This document shows positions 44,486-52,839 of a DNA stretch of 64,000 bases, piece by piece. The stretch is from CAVVEQ01 sp963802095 (GTDB taxonomy: Bacteria > Chloroflexota > Anaerolineae > Anaerolineales > Anaerolineaceae). The stretch's first letter is position 1; every line of letters begins with the position of its first letter. The stretch covers positions 101,775 through 165,774 of the forward strand of contig CAWDHI010000003.1 of assembly GCA_963802095.1 (NCBI GenBank), written 5' to 3'. The translations under genes and the position numbers were made by a program. The notes beneath the pieces were generated by a model, which worked only from the letters and a program-made list of their open reading frames with translations, searched no databases and was not told the origin of the DNA.

Positions 44486-44698
44486 TCAGCTGAACCCGCC
44501 GCGGGGTCCGCAGCTGCTGGTTGACGAAGCCGTTGGTGAAGAAAGCGTTGACCCGAAGGAGCTTACCTTCGATATTTTTTTGAAGGTATCATGGCTTTCG
44601 CATTCGGGGCAGGCAGGAAGTATATCTGCTTCCGAAAAACGGACGATCAGCTCAAAATCTTCACCGCAATCTTTACAGGAATATTCGTATAGAGGCAT
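44486..44698 (-). CDS. FmdB-family zinc-ribbon protein
   Basis: A 70-residue putative regulatory protein of the FmdB/CxxC_CxxC_SSSS family: MPLYEYSCKDCGEDFELIVR at the start, Cys8/Cys11 and Cys30/Cys33 (CPECESHDTFKKIS), and a Ser/Thr-rich tail ending CGPRGGFS. Family members are small zinc-ribbon proteins with no proven biochemical role. It is first in an operon with the CstR-like repressor. Confidence 0.9.
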   Translation of the reverse strand: MPLYEYSCKDCGEDFELIVRFSEADILPACPECESHDTFKKISKVSSFGSTLSSPTASSTSSCGPRGGFS

Positions 44699-44726
44699 TG
44701 TTTTCGACCTTTATTAAAGCATAATA

Positions 44727-44742
44727 CTATACTGTAGTATAG
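44727..44742. promoter_or_regulatory. Palindromic operator upstream of fmdB and the CstR-like gene
   Basis: CTATACT (44727-44733), 2-base spacer, AGTATAG (44736-44742): a perfect inverted repeat 28 bases before the fmdB start codon, overlapping A/T-rich -10-like sequences. A likely binding site of the CsoR-family repressor encoded in the same operon. Confidence 0.6.
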
Positions 44743-44816
44743 CATAATATCGCCTAACCGATAACCCTCGTTGAAGGTTCATGCGCCAACTTGAACGATT
44801 GCTTCGGGAACCCTGC

Positions 44817-44990
44817 TTACAGTAGGTTTTCCAGGATGTCGATCATCTCCTGGTCGCCGCCTGCCGGGGGGATCCAATCCACCCGCACCACTTCGACATC
44901 CTGAACCTCCAGGTTCTCGGCAAAAGCGGATAGCCCCAGGTTGATCACCACCAGCGGCTCGTTGAGAAGGGTTTCCACAGTGTTTTCCAT
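44817..44990 (-). CDS. Small FdrA-domain protein
   Basis: A 57-residue protein (MENTVETLLNEPLVVINLGL ... VEVVRVDWIPPAGGDQEMID) whose start overlaps the stop of the FdrA gene as TGATG. The phrase VINLGLSAFAENL followed by VDWIPPAGGD is a conserved block that I recognise from small 'FdrA domain' proteins and, as I recall, from the end of longer FdrA homologues. It is best read as a detached C-terminal module of FdrA that must act with it. The operon ends here. Function in isolation is unknown; the assignment rests on the pattern and the overlap. Confidence 0.7.
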   Translation of the reverse strand: MENTVETLLNEPLVVINLGLSAFAENLEVQDVEVVRVDWIPPAGGDQEMIDILENLL

Positions 44991-46540
44991 CAGGATTTCC
45001 TCCCGCCTATGATCAATTCCGTGCAGAACGAAACCGCCCGAGCGTTGCTCTGAAAGACTACAACCCCGGCTTCCCGCAGCATTTTTGATTGCAGCGCCAG
45101 GTCCTGCCCGTCGCCATCCGTTCCACAAATGGAAGCGACCACGCTCAGGTACCCACCGCGTTCTGTGGCGATCTTTTTGCCCTCGATAATGGCTTCGATC
45201 AGGTCTCCGACCGGATCAAGCGATGCGTTGTAACCCAGGATGAAATCCAGTAGCAACACTGCCACGGAAGGATCCCGGGCCTCGGCAAGGATGCGCTGGC
45301 TGCGCCATGTGCCATCGATCATGGGATGCGGCTTACCGCGCGTGTAAAAATCATCACCCATATCCACCAGGCTGTGTTCGCGGCTCTTTTCGGGATGCTC
45401 CAGGCTGAATCGTTTATCCAACGGGGAATTCGAATAAACCTGCAAGCCGGCCTGGCGCATGATCTGCTGGGATTGATAGCAGAACGTCCCCCCGGCAAAC
45501 AAGCCGCGTAGATAGCGTTGCTCGCCGGACCACCCGGCGCTTTCTGATTTCCGCATTTCATCCAAATCGTCCCCGTTTAGAGACGGAATTTGATTCCCAA
45601 AAACTCTTAGCGAAATATCCACCGCGCAGTCAATGGTCACTGTTGGGTGAAAGCCGGATTCTACTTCCAGCTTGGCGGGATCGATACCCAGGAAACAGGC
45701 GACAATTGGTTTCCGGCAGGATTGAAATCTCCCGGTCAATTTCTTCAGCATTTTCTCTCCGGGGGGCTTCGAGATCACAGCGATCACTTCGGTACCCGGA
45801 TCTGCCTCCAACGCATCCAGTGCAGCAAAGGTGGTCAGCCCGCCGAGAGCATCAGAAAGATCATGGCTGCCGGTGCCGATGGCGTGCGAGATACCCTGCC
45901 CGGCGTTATGCACCTGGCAGGTGAATTCCTGCAAGCCCGTGCCGGAGGGTCCCACAGCACCGATCCTGCCTTTGCGGACCGCGTTGGCAAAACCGATCCC
46001 TTTTCCGCCGATCAGGCTGGTGCCGCAATCCGGACCCATCACCAGCAAGCCTTTCCCGGAAGCCAGGGTTTTCAGTTCCAACTCATCTTCGATCGAGACA
46101 TTGTCACTGAAGAGAAAAACGTGCAGACCGGATTCGATCGCCTTGTGGGCTTCCCGGGCGGCATATTCACCGGGCAGGGAGATCACTGCCAGGTTGGAAT
46201 CCGGCTTCGCGGTCAGTCCGTCCTGGAGAGAATGGAGGCTGGACTTCGAGCGTGGTGCGGAGCCGGAATTGAGGATCTTGTCGAACCGGTTCAGAGTATC
46301 GTCCACGACCATCTGGCTTTCCCCCACCACGGCCACCACCAGATCATTTGGACCGGCATCCTTCAACCCGGCGAGGTCCAGGCCGATATCTGCAAGGAGC
46401 GTTTTATTGGTATCGCTGCCCATCAGTACGGCGGATTGGGTCACACCGGGTTGATCAAGGATGCGTTTATTCACGCCCATCAAAAAGAGGGAGTCATAAT
46501 ACTGGTTCTTGCGGACGATAAAACCGGAAGCCATGGACAA
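44990..46540 (-). CDS. fdrA: FdrA family protein (AllF-like; succinyl-CoA synthetase alpha-like)
   Basis: A 516-residue protein of the FdrA family, related to the CoA-binding and ligase domains of succinyl-CoA synthetase alpha. The N-terminus has the family opening FIVRKNQYYDSLFLMGVNKR. The central ATP/phospho-histidine region reads IGAVGPSGTGLQEFTCQVHN with GISHAIGTGSHDLSDALGG, and the C-terminal domain has VLLLDFILGYNASLDPVGDL. In E. coli FdrA (AllF) is a proposed subunit of oxamate (oxaluric) carbamoyltransferase at the end of anaerobic allantoin breakdown. It follows the DUF1116 gene by 6 bases and overlaps a small FdrA-domain gene. A carbamoyl-transfer role is inferred. Confidence 0.88.
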   Translation of the reverse strand: MSMASGFIVRKNQYYDSLFLMGVNKRILDQPGVTQSAVLMGSDTNKTLLADIGLDLAGLKDAGPNDLVVAVVGESQMVVDDTLNRFDKILNSGSAPRSKSSLHSLQDGLTAKPDSNLAVISLPGEYAAREAHKAIESGLHVFLFSDNVSIEDELELKTLASGKGLLVMGPDCGTSLIGGKGIGFANAVRKGRIGAVGPSGTGLQEFTCQVHNAGQGISHAIGTGSHDLSDALGGLTTFAALDALEADPGTEVIAVISKPPGEKMLKKLTGRFQSCRKPIVACFLGIDPAKLEVESGFHPTVTIDCAVDISLRVFGNQIPSLNGDDLDEMRKSESAGWSGEQRYLRGLFAGGTFCYQSQQIMRQAGLQVYSNSPLDKRFSLEHPEKSREHSLVDMGDDFYTRGKPHPMIDGTWRSQRILAEARDPSVAVLLLDFILGYNASLDPVGDLIEAIIEGKKIATERGGYLSVVASICGTDGDGQDLALQSKMLREAGVVVFQSNARAVSFCTELIIGGRKS

Positions 46541-46546
46541 TCCTAT

Positions 46547-47788
46547 CTACTGATATTTGCGGCTGAAAGCGATCAGCGCTTTTTTGAAGCACTCTAACGG
46601 GGCACGGACAAGGCCGGCGCCGATCTTGGGATAACCCGGCTGCTTGTGGGCAATTGCCGTATCGATAATGGGGGTGATGCCGCTCTGCACCACCTTGCGG
46701 ATATCGATCCCAATAGGCGCACCTTCAAACCCGAAGGCGGGCATCCGGTAAACCGGATGGGTCGCGGTGGTGATGGTTTTCATTTCGAGGGTATAGGCGA
46801 GCGCTTCTTCGGGTGTCCCGCCCACCAGGCTCAGGATGCCCGGAGCGCCACCGATGACGAAGCCGCCCCATCCGACCGTTTCGGTGATGGCAGAATCGCC
46901 CATATCCAACCCGGCGTCTTTTTCAGAATACCCGGTGACGTAGAGCCCATCCACGGCGGGTGCGGGAGTGGTAAACCATTCATCACCCAGCCCGCTCACG
47001 CGGATACCGAATTCGACCCCGTTGCGGCACATGCCGGTTACAAGGGTGCTGTATTCGATCCCATACACCGGGTCGGCGATGGCTTTTCCGGCTGCCATGG
47101 CCAACCCCAGGAAGATCAGATCATGGTTGACCAGCAACCCGAGGGTGGGCATCAGCTCATGCTTTGGGAGATCGAGCCCGGCGAGGGGCATCATGAAAGC
47201 ATTGGCAAAAAGGCTGGAGGCAGCGCTGTGGCGGTTGTGCAGCTCATCCCCCATGGTGAGCGCTTTGGTGATGATCGGCTTAAGGTCAAGCCCGCCCATC
47301 TGTTTCAGAGCTTTCCGCAGGGTTGGTGCTTGAACTTCGCGCCATTTGCGCAAAGCGTCGATGGCTTCCTGGCTGTACTCGCCGAACTGCTGCCTGCCCT
47401 CCACGTTTCGGCAGAATCCCTGGTTTCCAAAGGTTTTGTTTTCCACCACGAATACCGGCAGGGAGGGGGAGATGGTGCCAGCCATGGGGCCAACTGCCTG
47501 GTGGTGATGGTTGGGTTCCAACCGTACCTCACCTAGGTCCAGTAATTTGCGCGCGTCCTGCATAGATTCAGCCCAGCCCTCAAAGATCACCATGGCGATA
47601 ATCGCGCCCTGCTGTGCTCCGCACATGCGCGCCCACTCGATGGGAGGGCCTGAATGGGTGATCTTTTTCCCCTGCATCCCGGGGATGACTTCGCCTGCCG
47701 GGGCGATATCGACCAGGACGGGTTGGCCGGAGGTCATTCGCTCCACGGCCTCAGCGTTTGCTTTTTCGATCTTTTGCTTGATATCCAT
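46547..47788 (-). CDS. DUF1116 protein (YlbE/AllG-like)
   Basis: A 413-residue cytosolic protein of the DUF1116 family. Signature blocks are HSGPPIEWARMCGAQQGAII, FEGWAESMQDARKLLDLGEV, NHHHQAVGPMAGTISPSLPV and MCRNGVEFGIRVSGLGDEWF, ending DIRKVVQSGITPIIDTAIAH; these align closely with E. coli YlbE (AllG). YlbE is a proposed partner of FdrA in oxamate carbamoyltransferase. GGAGGAG precedes the ATG at 47788. A stem-loop lies in the 114-base gap after the substrate-binding protein gene, so expression may be lower than that of the transporter. Confidence 0.9.
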   Translation of the reverse strand: MDIKQKIEKANAEAVERMTSGQPVLVDIAPAGEVIPGMQGKKITHSGPPIEWARMCGAQQGAIIAMVIFEGWAESMQDARKLLDLGEVRLEPNHHHQAVGPMAGTISPSLPVFVVENKTFGNQGFCRNVEGRQQFGEYSQEAIDALRKWREVQAPTLRKALKQMGGLDLKPIITKALTMGDELHNRHSAASSLFANAFMMPLAGLDLPKHELMPTLGLLVNHDLIFLGLAMAAGKAIADPVYGIEYSTLVTGMCRNGVEFGIRVSGLGDEWFTTPAPAVDGLYVTGYSEKDAGLDMGDSAITETVGWGGFVIGGAPGILSLVGGTPEEALAYTLEMKTITTATHPVYRMPAFGFEGAPIGIDIRKVVQSGITPIIDTAIAHKQPGYPKIGAGLVRAPLECFKKALIAFSRKYQ

Positions 47789-47850
47789 TCGCACTCCTCC
47801 AAAGGATGTAATTTGCAGGTCGATCCCGCCCATTCATAACACACAAGGGT

Positions 47851-47877
47851 TTCCGGAGGGAGTTTATCCCTCCGGAA
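47851..47877 (-). terminator. Intra-operon stem-loop between the binding-protein gene and DUF1116
   Basis: An 11-bp perfect stem TTCCGGAGGGA (47851-47861) / TCCCTCCGGAA (47867-47877) with a 5-base loop, 26 bases after the binding-protein stop. There is no T run on the minus strand, so it probably stabilises the upstream transcript or causes partial termination. Confidence 0.6.
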
Positions 47878-47902
47878 GTGTTCTAATTGACCGAAGGATC
47901 GC

Positions 47903-49069
47903 TTATTTCGGCGACCCGTTGATCCCTTTGACAAACCAGTCTACATTGCTCATCACGTCCGAGGTCAGCACTTCGCCTTCCTTGACTCGCACAGTACCAT
48001 CCTGGTCCACGATCGGTCCGGCAAACGGGACGATCGTACCGGCATCGAGGTCCGCGCGGACCTGGTTGACAAAGTCCTGAACTTCCTGGGGAACCTTGGG
48101 TCCGAAGGGGGCAACTACAACGCAACCATCGGGCATACCGCAGCGAAGGAAGATCGGTTCCCAGGTCTTGTCCATCACGGTGGATGCCAGCCAGGTGAGC
48201 TTGTCACCCAGGGTATAGCCGGTCCCGGTGATCCAATTCTCCGGGGCAAATTGCTGGGCTTCCAGGGACTGGAACCCGATGGATTTAACTCCGCGGGATT
48301 CGGCAGTGCCGATGACGGTGGCGGGGGAATCGACGTGCATGGTGATCACATCCGCGCCCTGGTTGATTAGGGAGTTGGTGGCATCCGCTTCCTTGGCGCT
48401 ATCGCCCCAACCGAAGGTATAGGCAACGGTTGTGGTCACTTCAGGATCCACGGATTGCGCGCCGAGCTGGAAGGCGTTCGCGAAAGTCAGCGACCACCCA
48501 AGCGGGAAGGCTGCCACGAACCCGAGTTTCTTGGATTCGGTCATCTTTGCCGCTGCGGTGCCCATTAGGTACCAGGCATTCACGGGATCACCGAAGAAGT
48601 TGGCAAAATTTTCACCCATTTCCCAGCCGCCGGCATGCTCGAAGATCACATCCGGGTACTTCTTGGATAGCTCAAGGGCGGGATACTGGTGATTGAAGGC
48701 GGTGGCGATGATCATCTGCGCACCTTGCGAGATCATGTTTTCCATGGTGGTCGTCGCGCCAGCTTCATCGGGGACGTTCTCCGCGGTGATGATCTCCACG
48801 CAGGGGATGTTTTCCTGGATGGCCTGAACACTCTCGTAGAAGGCCTGGTTGTAACCCGCATCGGTCACTGAGCCGCCGAAGAGAGCTCCGATCTTCAAAC
48901 AGGGTCCTTCTGCCACCGGTTCTTCAGTGGGCGCTTCAGCTGGCGCAGCCGGTTCCTCGGTTGGAGGAACTGGTGCTTCAGTAGGTGCGGGGGCAGGTGC
49001 GCAGGCAGCCAGCGCCATCGCAGCGATCATCAAAACGGTAAGCAAAGCATAAATTGATCTGTGTTTCAT
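47903..49069 (-). CDS. BMP-family ABC transporter substrate-binding lipoprotein
   Basis: A 388-residue lipoprotein: lipobox LAAC (about residue 23), a Pro/Glu/Thr linker, then a BMP/PnrA-type periplasmic-binding domain (CLKIGALFGGSVTDAGYNQA, IQENIPCVEIITAENVPDEA, FEHAGGWEMGENFANFFGDP, NSLINQGADVITMHVDSPAT). This family binds purine nucleosides and some related compounds. It lies downstream of two permease genes and an ATPase gene of the same transporter. The linked DUF1116 and FdrA genes point to a nitrogen-rich or purine-derived ligand; the exact one is unknown. GGAG precedes the start. Confidence 0.92.
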   Translation of the reverse strand: MKHRSIYALLTVLMIAAMALAACAPAPAPTEAPVPPTEEPAAPAEAPTEEPVAEGPCLKIGALFGGSVTDAGYNQAFYESVQAIQENIPCVEIITAENVPDEAGATTTMENMISQGAQMIIATAFNHQYPALELSKKYPDVIFEHAGGWEMGENFANFFGDPVNAWYLMGTAAAKMTESKKLGFVAAFPLGWSLTFANAFQLGAQSVDPEVTTTVAYTFGWGDSAKEADATNSLINQGADVITMHVDSPATVIGTAESRGVKSIGFQSLEAQQFAPENWITGTGYTLGDKLTWLASTVMDKTWEPIFLRCGMPDGCVVVAPFGPKVPQEVQDFVNQVRADLDAGTIVPFAGPIVDQDGTVRVKEGEVLTSDVMSNVDWFVKGINGSPK

Positions 49070-49163
49070 TTTCTTCTCCTTTTAAGTTTGGAAATCCAAA
49101 GACTTTGACTCGAATACGAACCAGGGTAATTAGTTCCAGTCCACCTCCCTTGCAGCGAAAGAT

Positions 49164-50081
49164 TCATTCAGTTCCCTGATATACGCGCCCCAAACTAGCC
49201 GGGGCGGATTGACGACGCGTTCCACCCCAGATCAGGAGGACGATCAGGGTGACGATATACGGGATCATATCCAGCAGGAATGGGGAGATCTGTACCCCGG
49301 CAGCCTGTAGAAGCAGTTGGAAGGCGACTGCCCCGCTGAAGAGCAATGCTCCGACAATGGCGCGGATCGGGTGCCATTTGGAGAAGATCACCAGGGCAAT
49401 GGCGATGAAGCCGCGGCCGCCGGTCATAAACTCGCCCCAGTTCATGGTGTAGGCGATGGAAAGATGGGCTGCTCCCAGACCTGCCAACAACCCCCCCACA
49501 AAAAGTGCCTGGTAGCGGATCCGGAAAGGATTCCGCCCGGAGGCATAGGCAGTATCGGCGTTTTCTCCCACCGCGCGCAGGGAAAGCCCCCAGCGGGTGC
49601 GGAAGAGGACCCACCATATCAGGATCGCCATCGGGATGACCAGGAAGATCAGGATATCGAATTTGAAAAGGGAGGAGTAGACCTGGGGTAGAGCAGTTAA
49701 TCCCGGGAGGGGTAAACGGGGAAGTCCATTGATTTTGGCGCCCACAAAATCTTTCCCGATCAGGGCACTGAGCCCGATTCCGAGGAACATCAGTGCCAGC
49801 CCGCTGGCAAGCTGGTTCGCCTTGCGGGTGACCACCAAATAGGCAAGGATCAAGTTCATCAATCCCCCTGCCAATACGGCAGCCAGGACCCCCAGGTAGG
49901 GATTGCCGGTGAGCGAGGTGACCGCGATTCCTGTGGCGGCACCGACCAGCAGAACCCCCTCCAACCCGAGGTTCACGATCCCGGCGCGTTCATCAACGAT
50001 CTCACCCAGGGTGGCATAGAGCAGGGAAGTCCCTGAAAAGATGGCGCTGGAAAGGACGCCCAGGATGGCCAAAGGTGTCAT
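49164..50081 (-). CDS. BMP-type ABC transporter permease (second subunit)
   Basis: A 305-residue inner-membrane permease of the branched-chain/ribose (BPD_transp_2) type with about eight transmembrane segments. The family signature after the second segment reads GIVNLGLEGVLLVGAATGIA, and a later cytosolic loop has LRAVGENADTAYASGRNPFR that contacts the ATPase. The start overlaps the previous permease stop by 4 bases. It pairs with the longer permease to form the channel of a nucleoside-type importer. Confidence 0.92.
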   Translation of the reverse strand: MTPLAILGVLSSAIFSGTSLLYATLGEIVDERAGIVNLGLEGVLLVGAATGIAVTSLTGNPYLGVLAAVLAGGLMNLILAYLVVTRKANQLASGLALMFLGIGLSALIGKDFVGAKINGLPRLPLPGLTALPQVYSSLFKFDILIFLVIPMAILIWWVLFRTRWGLSLRAVGENADTAYASGRNPFRIRYQALFVGGLLAGLGAAHLSIAYTMNWGEFMTGGRGFIAIALVIFSKWHPIRAIVGALLFSGAVAFQLLLQAAGVQISPFLLDMIPYIVTLIVLLIWGGTRRQSAPASLGRVYQGTE

Positions 50082-51136
50082 TTCTTTTTCTCCCGGGTGA
50101 GGCTGAAGGAAGGCTGGGCGAGCACGACAAACAAGGTAATCGCCAGAAGAACGTTGATGGTGGCAAAGGGCAGGTCACGGGTGAGTTGCAGGAGATTGCC
50201 GCCGGTGAAGATCAGTGAAACCACAAACGACATAAGAAAAATTCCAAGAGGCTCCCCGCCGGCTAGCCAGCAGATCAGAAATCCCATGAAACCAAGGCTC
50301 ATGGAAAAATTAAGCAGAAGGACTCCATAGAAGCCGGAAACCTGCACCATTCCGGCCAACCCGGCAATAGCGCCGCCGATACACATGATGGCGATGAGGT
50401 ATTTTTTAACCGGCAGGCCGTTCCGGCGGGCTGCCTGGGCGTTTCCACCAATCGAGCGGATCTCCAGACCCCAGCGTGTGTACTTCATGACCGCCCAAAA
50501 AGCCGCGAGGAGGGCAAGCGCAAAGACCATTCCCAGGTGAATTCGGGTGCCGAAGAATGTCGGCAGGCGGGCGGCATCTACGAAGTTGGGTGTTTTTACC
50601 GTATCCATGGCAGAATGCCAAAAACCAAAAATGAGGAAACCAATGACCTTTGGCGCAACCGAATTCAATAAAAGCGAGGTTATAGTTTCGTTCACCAGAC
50701 CGATCGCTTTGAGATACCCGGGAATAAAAGCCCATATCGCACCACCGATCATGGATAGTAGAACCATCAGGGGCAGCAGCACCCAGCCAGGCAGGTCGCT
50801 CAACGTCAAGGCAGCCCAGGTGGCAAAGGCCGCACCGATATAGAGCTGCCCCTCGCCGCCAACATTGATCAATCCCGCCCGGGAGGGAAGCGCCACCGCA
50901 AGGGCAGTGATCAACACCGGGATCATCCCGACCAGGACCTCCGAGAAGCCATAGGAACTTCCCAGGGTGGAGGAAAAGATGTCTTTATAGGATTGGATGG
51001 GATCCTTACCGGAAAGGAGCAGGATCACACCGAAGAGGACAAACGCAAAGAAGATCATGCAGGCGTAGCGGATGCCTGTCCGCACGGTTTTCTGCTGGAA
51101 CAGGGGGGTGGGGGAAACGTTTTGCAGGGCGCTCAC
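50078..51136 (-). CDS. BMP-type ABC transporter permease (first subunit)
   Basis: A 352-residue inner-membrane permease with about ten hydrophobic segments. It has the matching signature GLINVGGEGQLYIGAAFATW and the ATPase-contact loop IRSIGGNAQAARRNGLPVKK. The N-terminal cytosolic stretch (1-22) precedes the first segment. Start and stop overlap the ATPase gene and the other permease gene by 4 bases each, so the three are translationally coupled. Confidence 0.92.
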   Translation of the reverse strand: MSALQNVSPTPLFQQKTVRTGIRYACMIFFAFVLFGVILLLSGKDPIQSYKDIFSSTLGSSYGFSEVLVGMIPVLITALAVALPSRAGLINVGGEGQLYIGAAFATWAALTLSDLPGWVLLPLMVLLSMIGGAIWAFIPGYLKAIGLVNETITSLLLNSVAPKVIGFLIFGFWHSAMDTVKTPNFVDAARLPTFFGTRIHLGMVFALALLAAFWAVMKYTRWGLEIRSIGGNAQAARRNGLPVKKYLIAIMCIGGAIAGLAGMVQVSGFYGVLLLNFSMSLGFMGFLICWLAGGEPLGIFLMSFVVSLIFTGGNLLQLTRDLPFATINVLLAITLFVVLAQPSFSLTREKKK

Positions 51137-52671
51137 TGCCCCTCCTTTGCGCCGGTCATCAACAGGCCGATTTGATAATAATTTATCTGTTCGGGGGTGA
51201 ATTCCCCGGCGACCCTGCCTTCAAAAAGGACGATAAGACGGTCGCTGAGGGTGAATAATTCATCAAAATCCTCGGAGATGAATAGAACCGCAGCACCGCT
51301 CTCCCTGGCATCCAGTAATGCCTGCCTGGCTGCCACCGAGCTCTGCACATCCAGGCCGCGGGTGAGATAGGAAGCCAGGATAAGTTTTGGGGGAAATGCC
51401 ATTTCCCGGGCGATGATCATTCGCTGGAGATTTCCGCCGGAAAGAGATTTTGCCGGGGTAAAAAAGGATGCCGGAGGAAAACCGAGGCGCTTATAGGATT
51501 CAGCAAGGTCCTTGCGGGCGGATTCCCAATCCAGGGAGAAGCCAGCCCGGCGGGCATACCTTCCAGTCCGGGTGAGGATGCTGTTCGGCAGAACCGGCAG
51601 CCAGGGAACAACAGCCATTTGCAGGGGGCTTTCGGGGATGAAAACCACCCCGCGTTTACGAATTTCCCCCACGCTCAAATGGGTGGCGTCCTCTCCGAGG
51701 ATCAGTTTACAGCCTTCCCGGATGGGCTCGATCCCCAGGATCATTTCCGCCAGTTCCTTTTGGCTGTTGCCTGAAACGCCAGCGATGCCAACGATCTCCC
51801 CCGGGTGAATTTTGAAGTTGATCTCTTTTAGTAATTGACTTGCCCCGTCGCCAGCTGTGGAAATATATTGAAGATCCAGGACCGGTACGGAGACTTCCGG
51901 GGCAGCAATATGCCCGGATTGCGCGACCTCGGCGATCTTTTTCTCGAACATCATCGCGATCAGCTTCTGCTGGCTGGCTTCTTCTCTCAGAATGCTCCCC
52001 GCCACTTTCCCGGTACGCAGCACGGTGATCCGGTCCGCGAAGTTGAGCACTTCCCGGAGCTTGTGGGTGATGAGGATGATCGCGTAGTCGGCTTTCCGCA
52101 GGTTATCCAGCACCCGGTAAAGAGCTTCGATCTCGTGCGGGGCCAGCACGCGGGTGGGCTCATCCAGGATCAGGATACGCGCGTCGGAAAGCAGGAGCTT
52201 GAGGATCTCGGCTTTTTGCTGGTCACCGATCGAAAGCTGGGAAACGAGCATGCGGGGATTTACGTGCAGATCGTATTTATTGGATACTTCGTTGATATGC
52301 TGGTCCACTTCCTTCGGGTCGATCACCGATTTGAGTTCTGGCAGGAAGAGCGCGATGTTTTCCGCGACCGTGAACGCCGGGATGAGATTCAGATCCTGGA
52401 AAACCATCCCGATCTGCAGCGCGCGCGCATCCTGAGGCGTTCGAATGGAGACGGGTTTATCCTGGATGCGGATCTCTCCAGAATCGGCCTTATAAAAGCC
52501 GTAAAGGATCTTCATCAATGTACTTTTCCCGGCGCCATTTTCGCCCAACAGGGCATGGATTTCGCCCGCGAAGATATCCAGGTCGATATGATCGTTGGCG
52601 GTCACACCCGGGAAGGCTTTGGTGATCCCGCGCAGGGTTAGGAGGGGAGTGGGGGAGGTCGTTTTCGGCAT
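51133..52671 (-). CDS. BMP-type ABC transporter ATP-binding protein (two ABC domains)
   Basis: A 512-residue cytosolic ATPase made of two fused ABC domains, as in sugar and nucleoside importers. Domain 1 has Walker A GENGAGKST (about residues 38-46), signature LSIGDQQKAEILK and Walker B ILILDEPT. Domain 2 has a degenerate Walker A (VGIAGVSGNSQKELAEMILG), an intact LSGGNLQRMIIAREMA signature and LILASYLTRGLD in place of the usual Walker B. It is the first gene of a seven-gene minus-strand operon that continues through both permeases, the binding protein, DUF1116, FdrA and a small FdrA-domain protein. No clear ribosome binding site. Confidence 0.93.
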   Translation of the reverse strand: MPKTTSPTPLLTLRGITKAFPGVTANDHIDLDIFAGEIHALLGENGAGKSTLMKILYGFYKADSGEIRIQDKPVSIRTPQDARALQIGMVFQDLNLIPAFTVAENIALFLPELKSVIDPKEVDQHINEVSNKYDLHVNPRMLVSQLSIGDQQKAEILKLLLSDARILILDEPTRVLAPHEIEALYRVLDNLRKADYAIILITHKLREVLNFADRITVLRTGKVAGSILREEASQQKLIAMMFEKKIAEVAQSGHIAAPEVSVPVLDLQYISTAGDGASQLLKEINFKIHPGEIVGIAGVSGNSQKELAEMILGIEPIREGCKLILGEDATHLSVGEIRKRGVVFIPESPLQMAVVPWLPVLPNSILTRTGRYARRAGFSLDWESARKDLAESYKRLGFPPASFFTPAKSLSGGNLQRMIIAREMAFPPKLILASYLTRGLDVQSSVAARQALLDARESGAAVLFISEDFDELFTLSDRLIVLFEGRVAGEFTPEQINYYQIGLLMTGAKEGQ

Positions 52672-52787
52672 GTTGGCAGATGGTATTTGAAGGCTGTCCG
52701 AAATACAGTCAAGAGTTACAACAGCATACCGATTCTCGTGGTCGGATGGAAGCGTAAATATTTGGGGTTTTTTTGATAAGTGACCGT

Positions 52788-52823
52788 AAAAAACCGACCC
52801 CGTAGTTTCTACGGGGTCGGTTT
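52788..52823 (-). terminator. Strong terminator after the response regulator gene
   Basis: A 14-bp perfect stem AAACCGACCCCGTA (52791-52804) / TACGGGGTCGGTTT (52810-52823), 5-base loop; on the minus strand it ends in TTTTTT. It ends transcription of the two-component pair 17 bases after the regulator stop. Confidence 0.9.
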
Positions 52824-52839
52824 GGAATTCCCGGAAAGA

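Noticed and set aside
52672..52787. Purine riboswitch ahead of the BMP-type importer
   Set aside because: The conserved purine-aptamer loop sequences are not visible in this gap, and there is no expression-platform hairpin for the operon.
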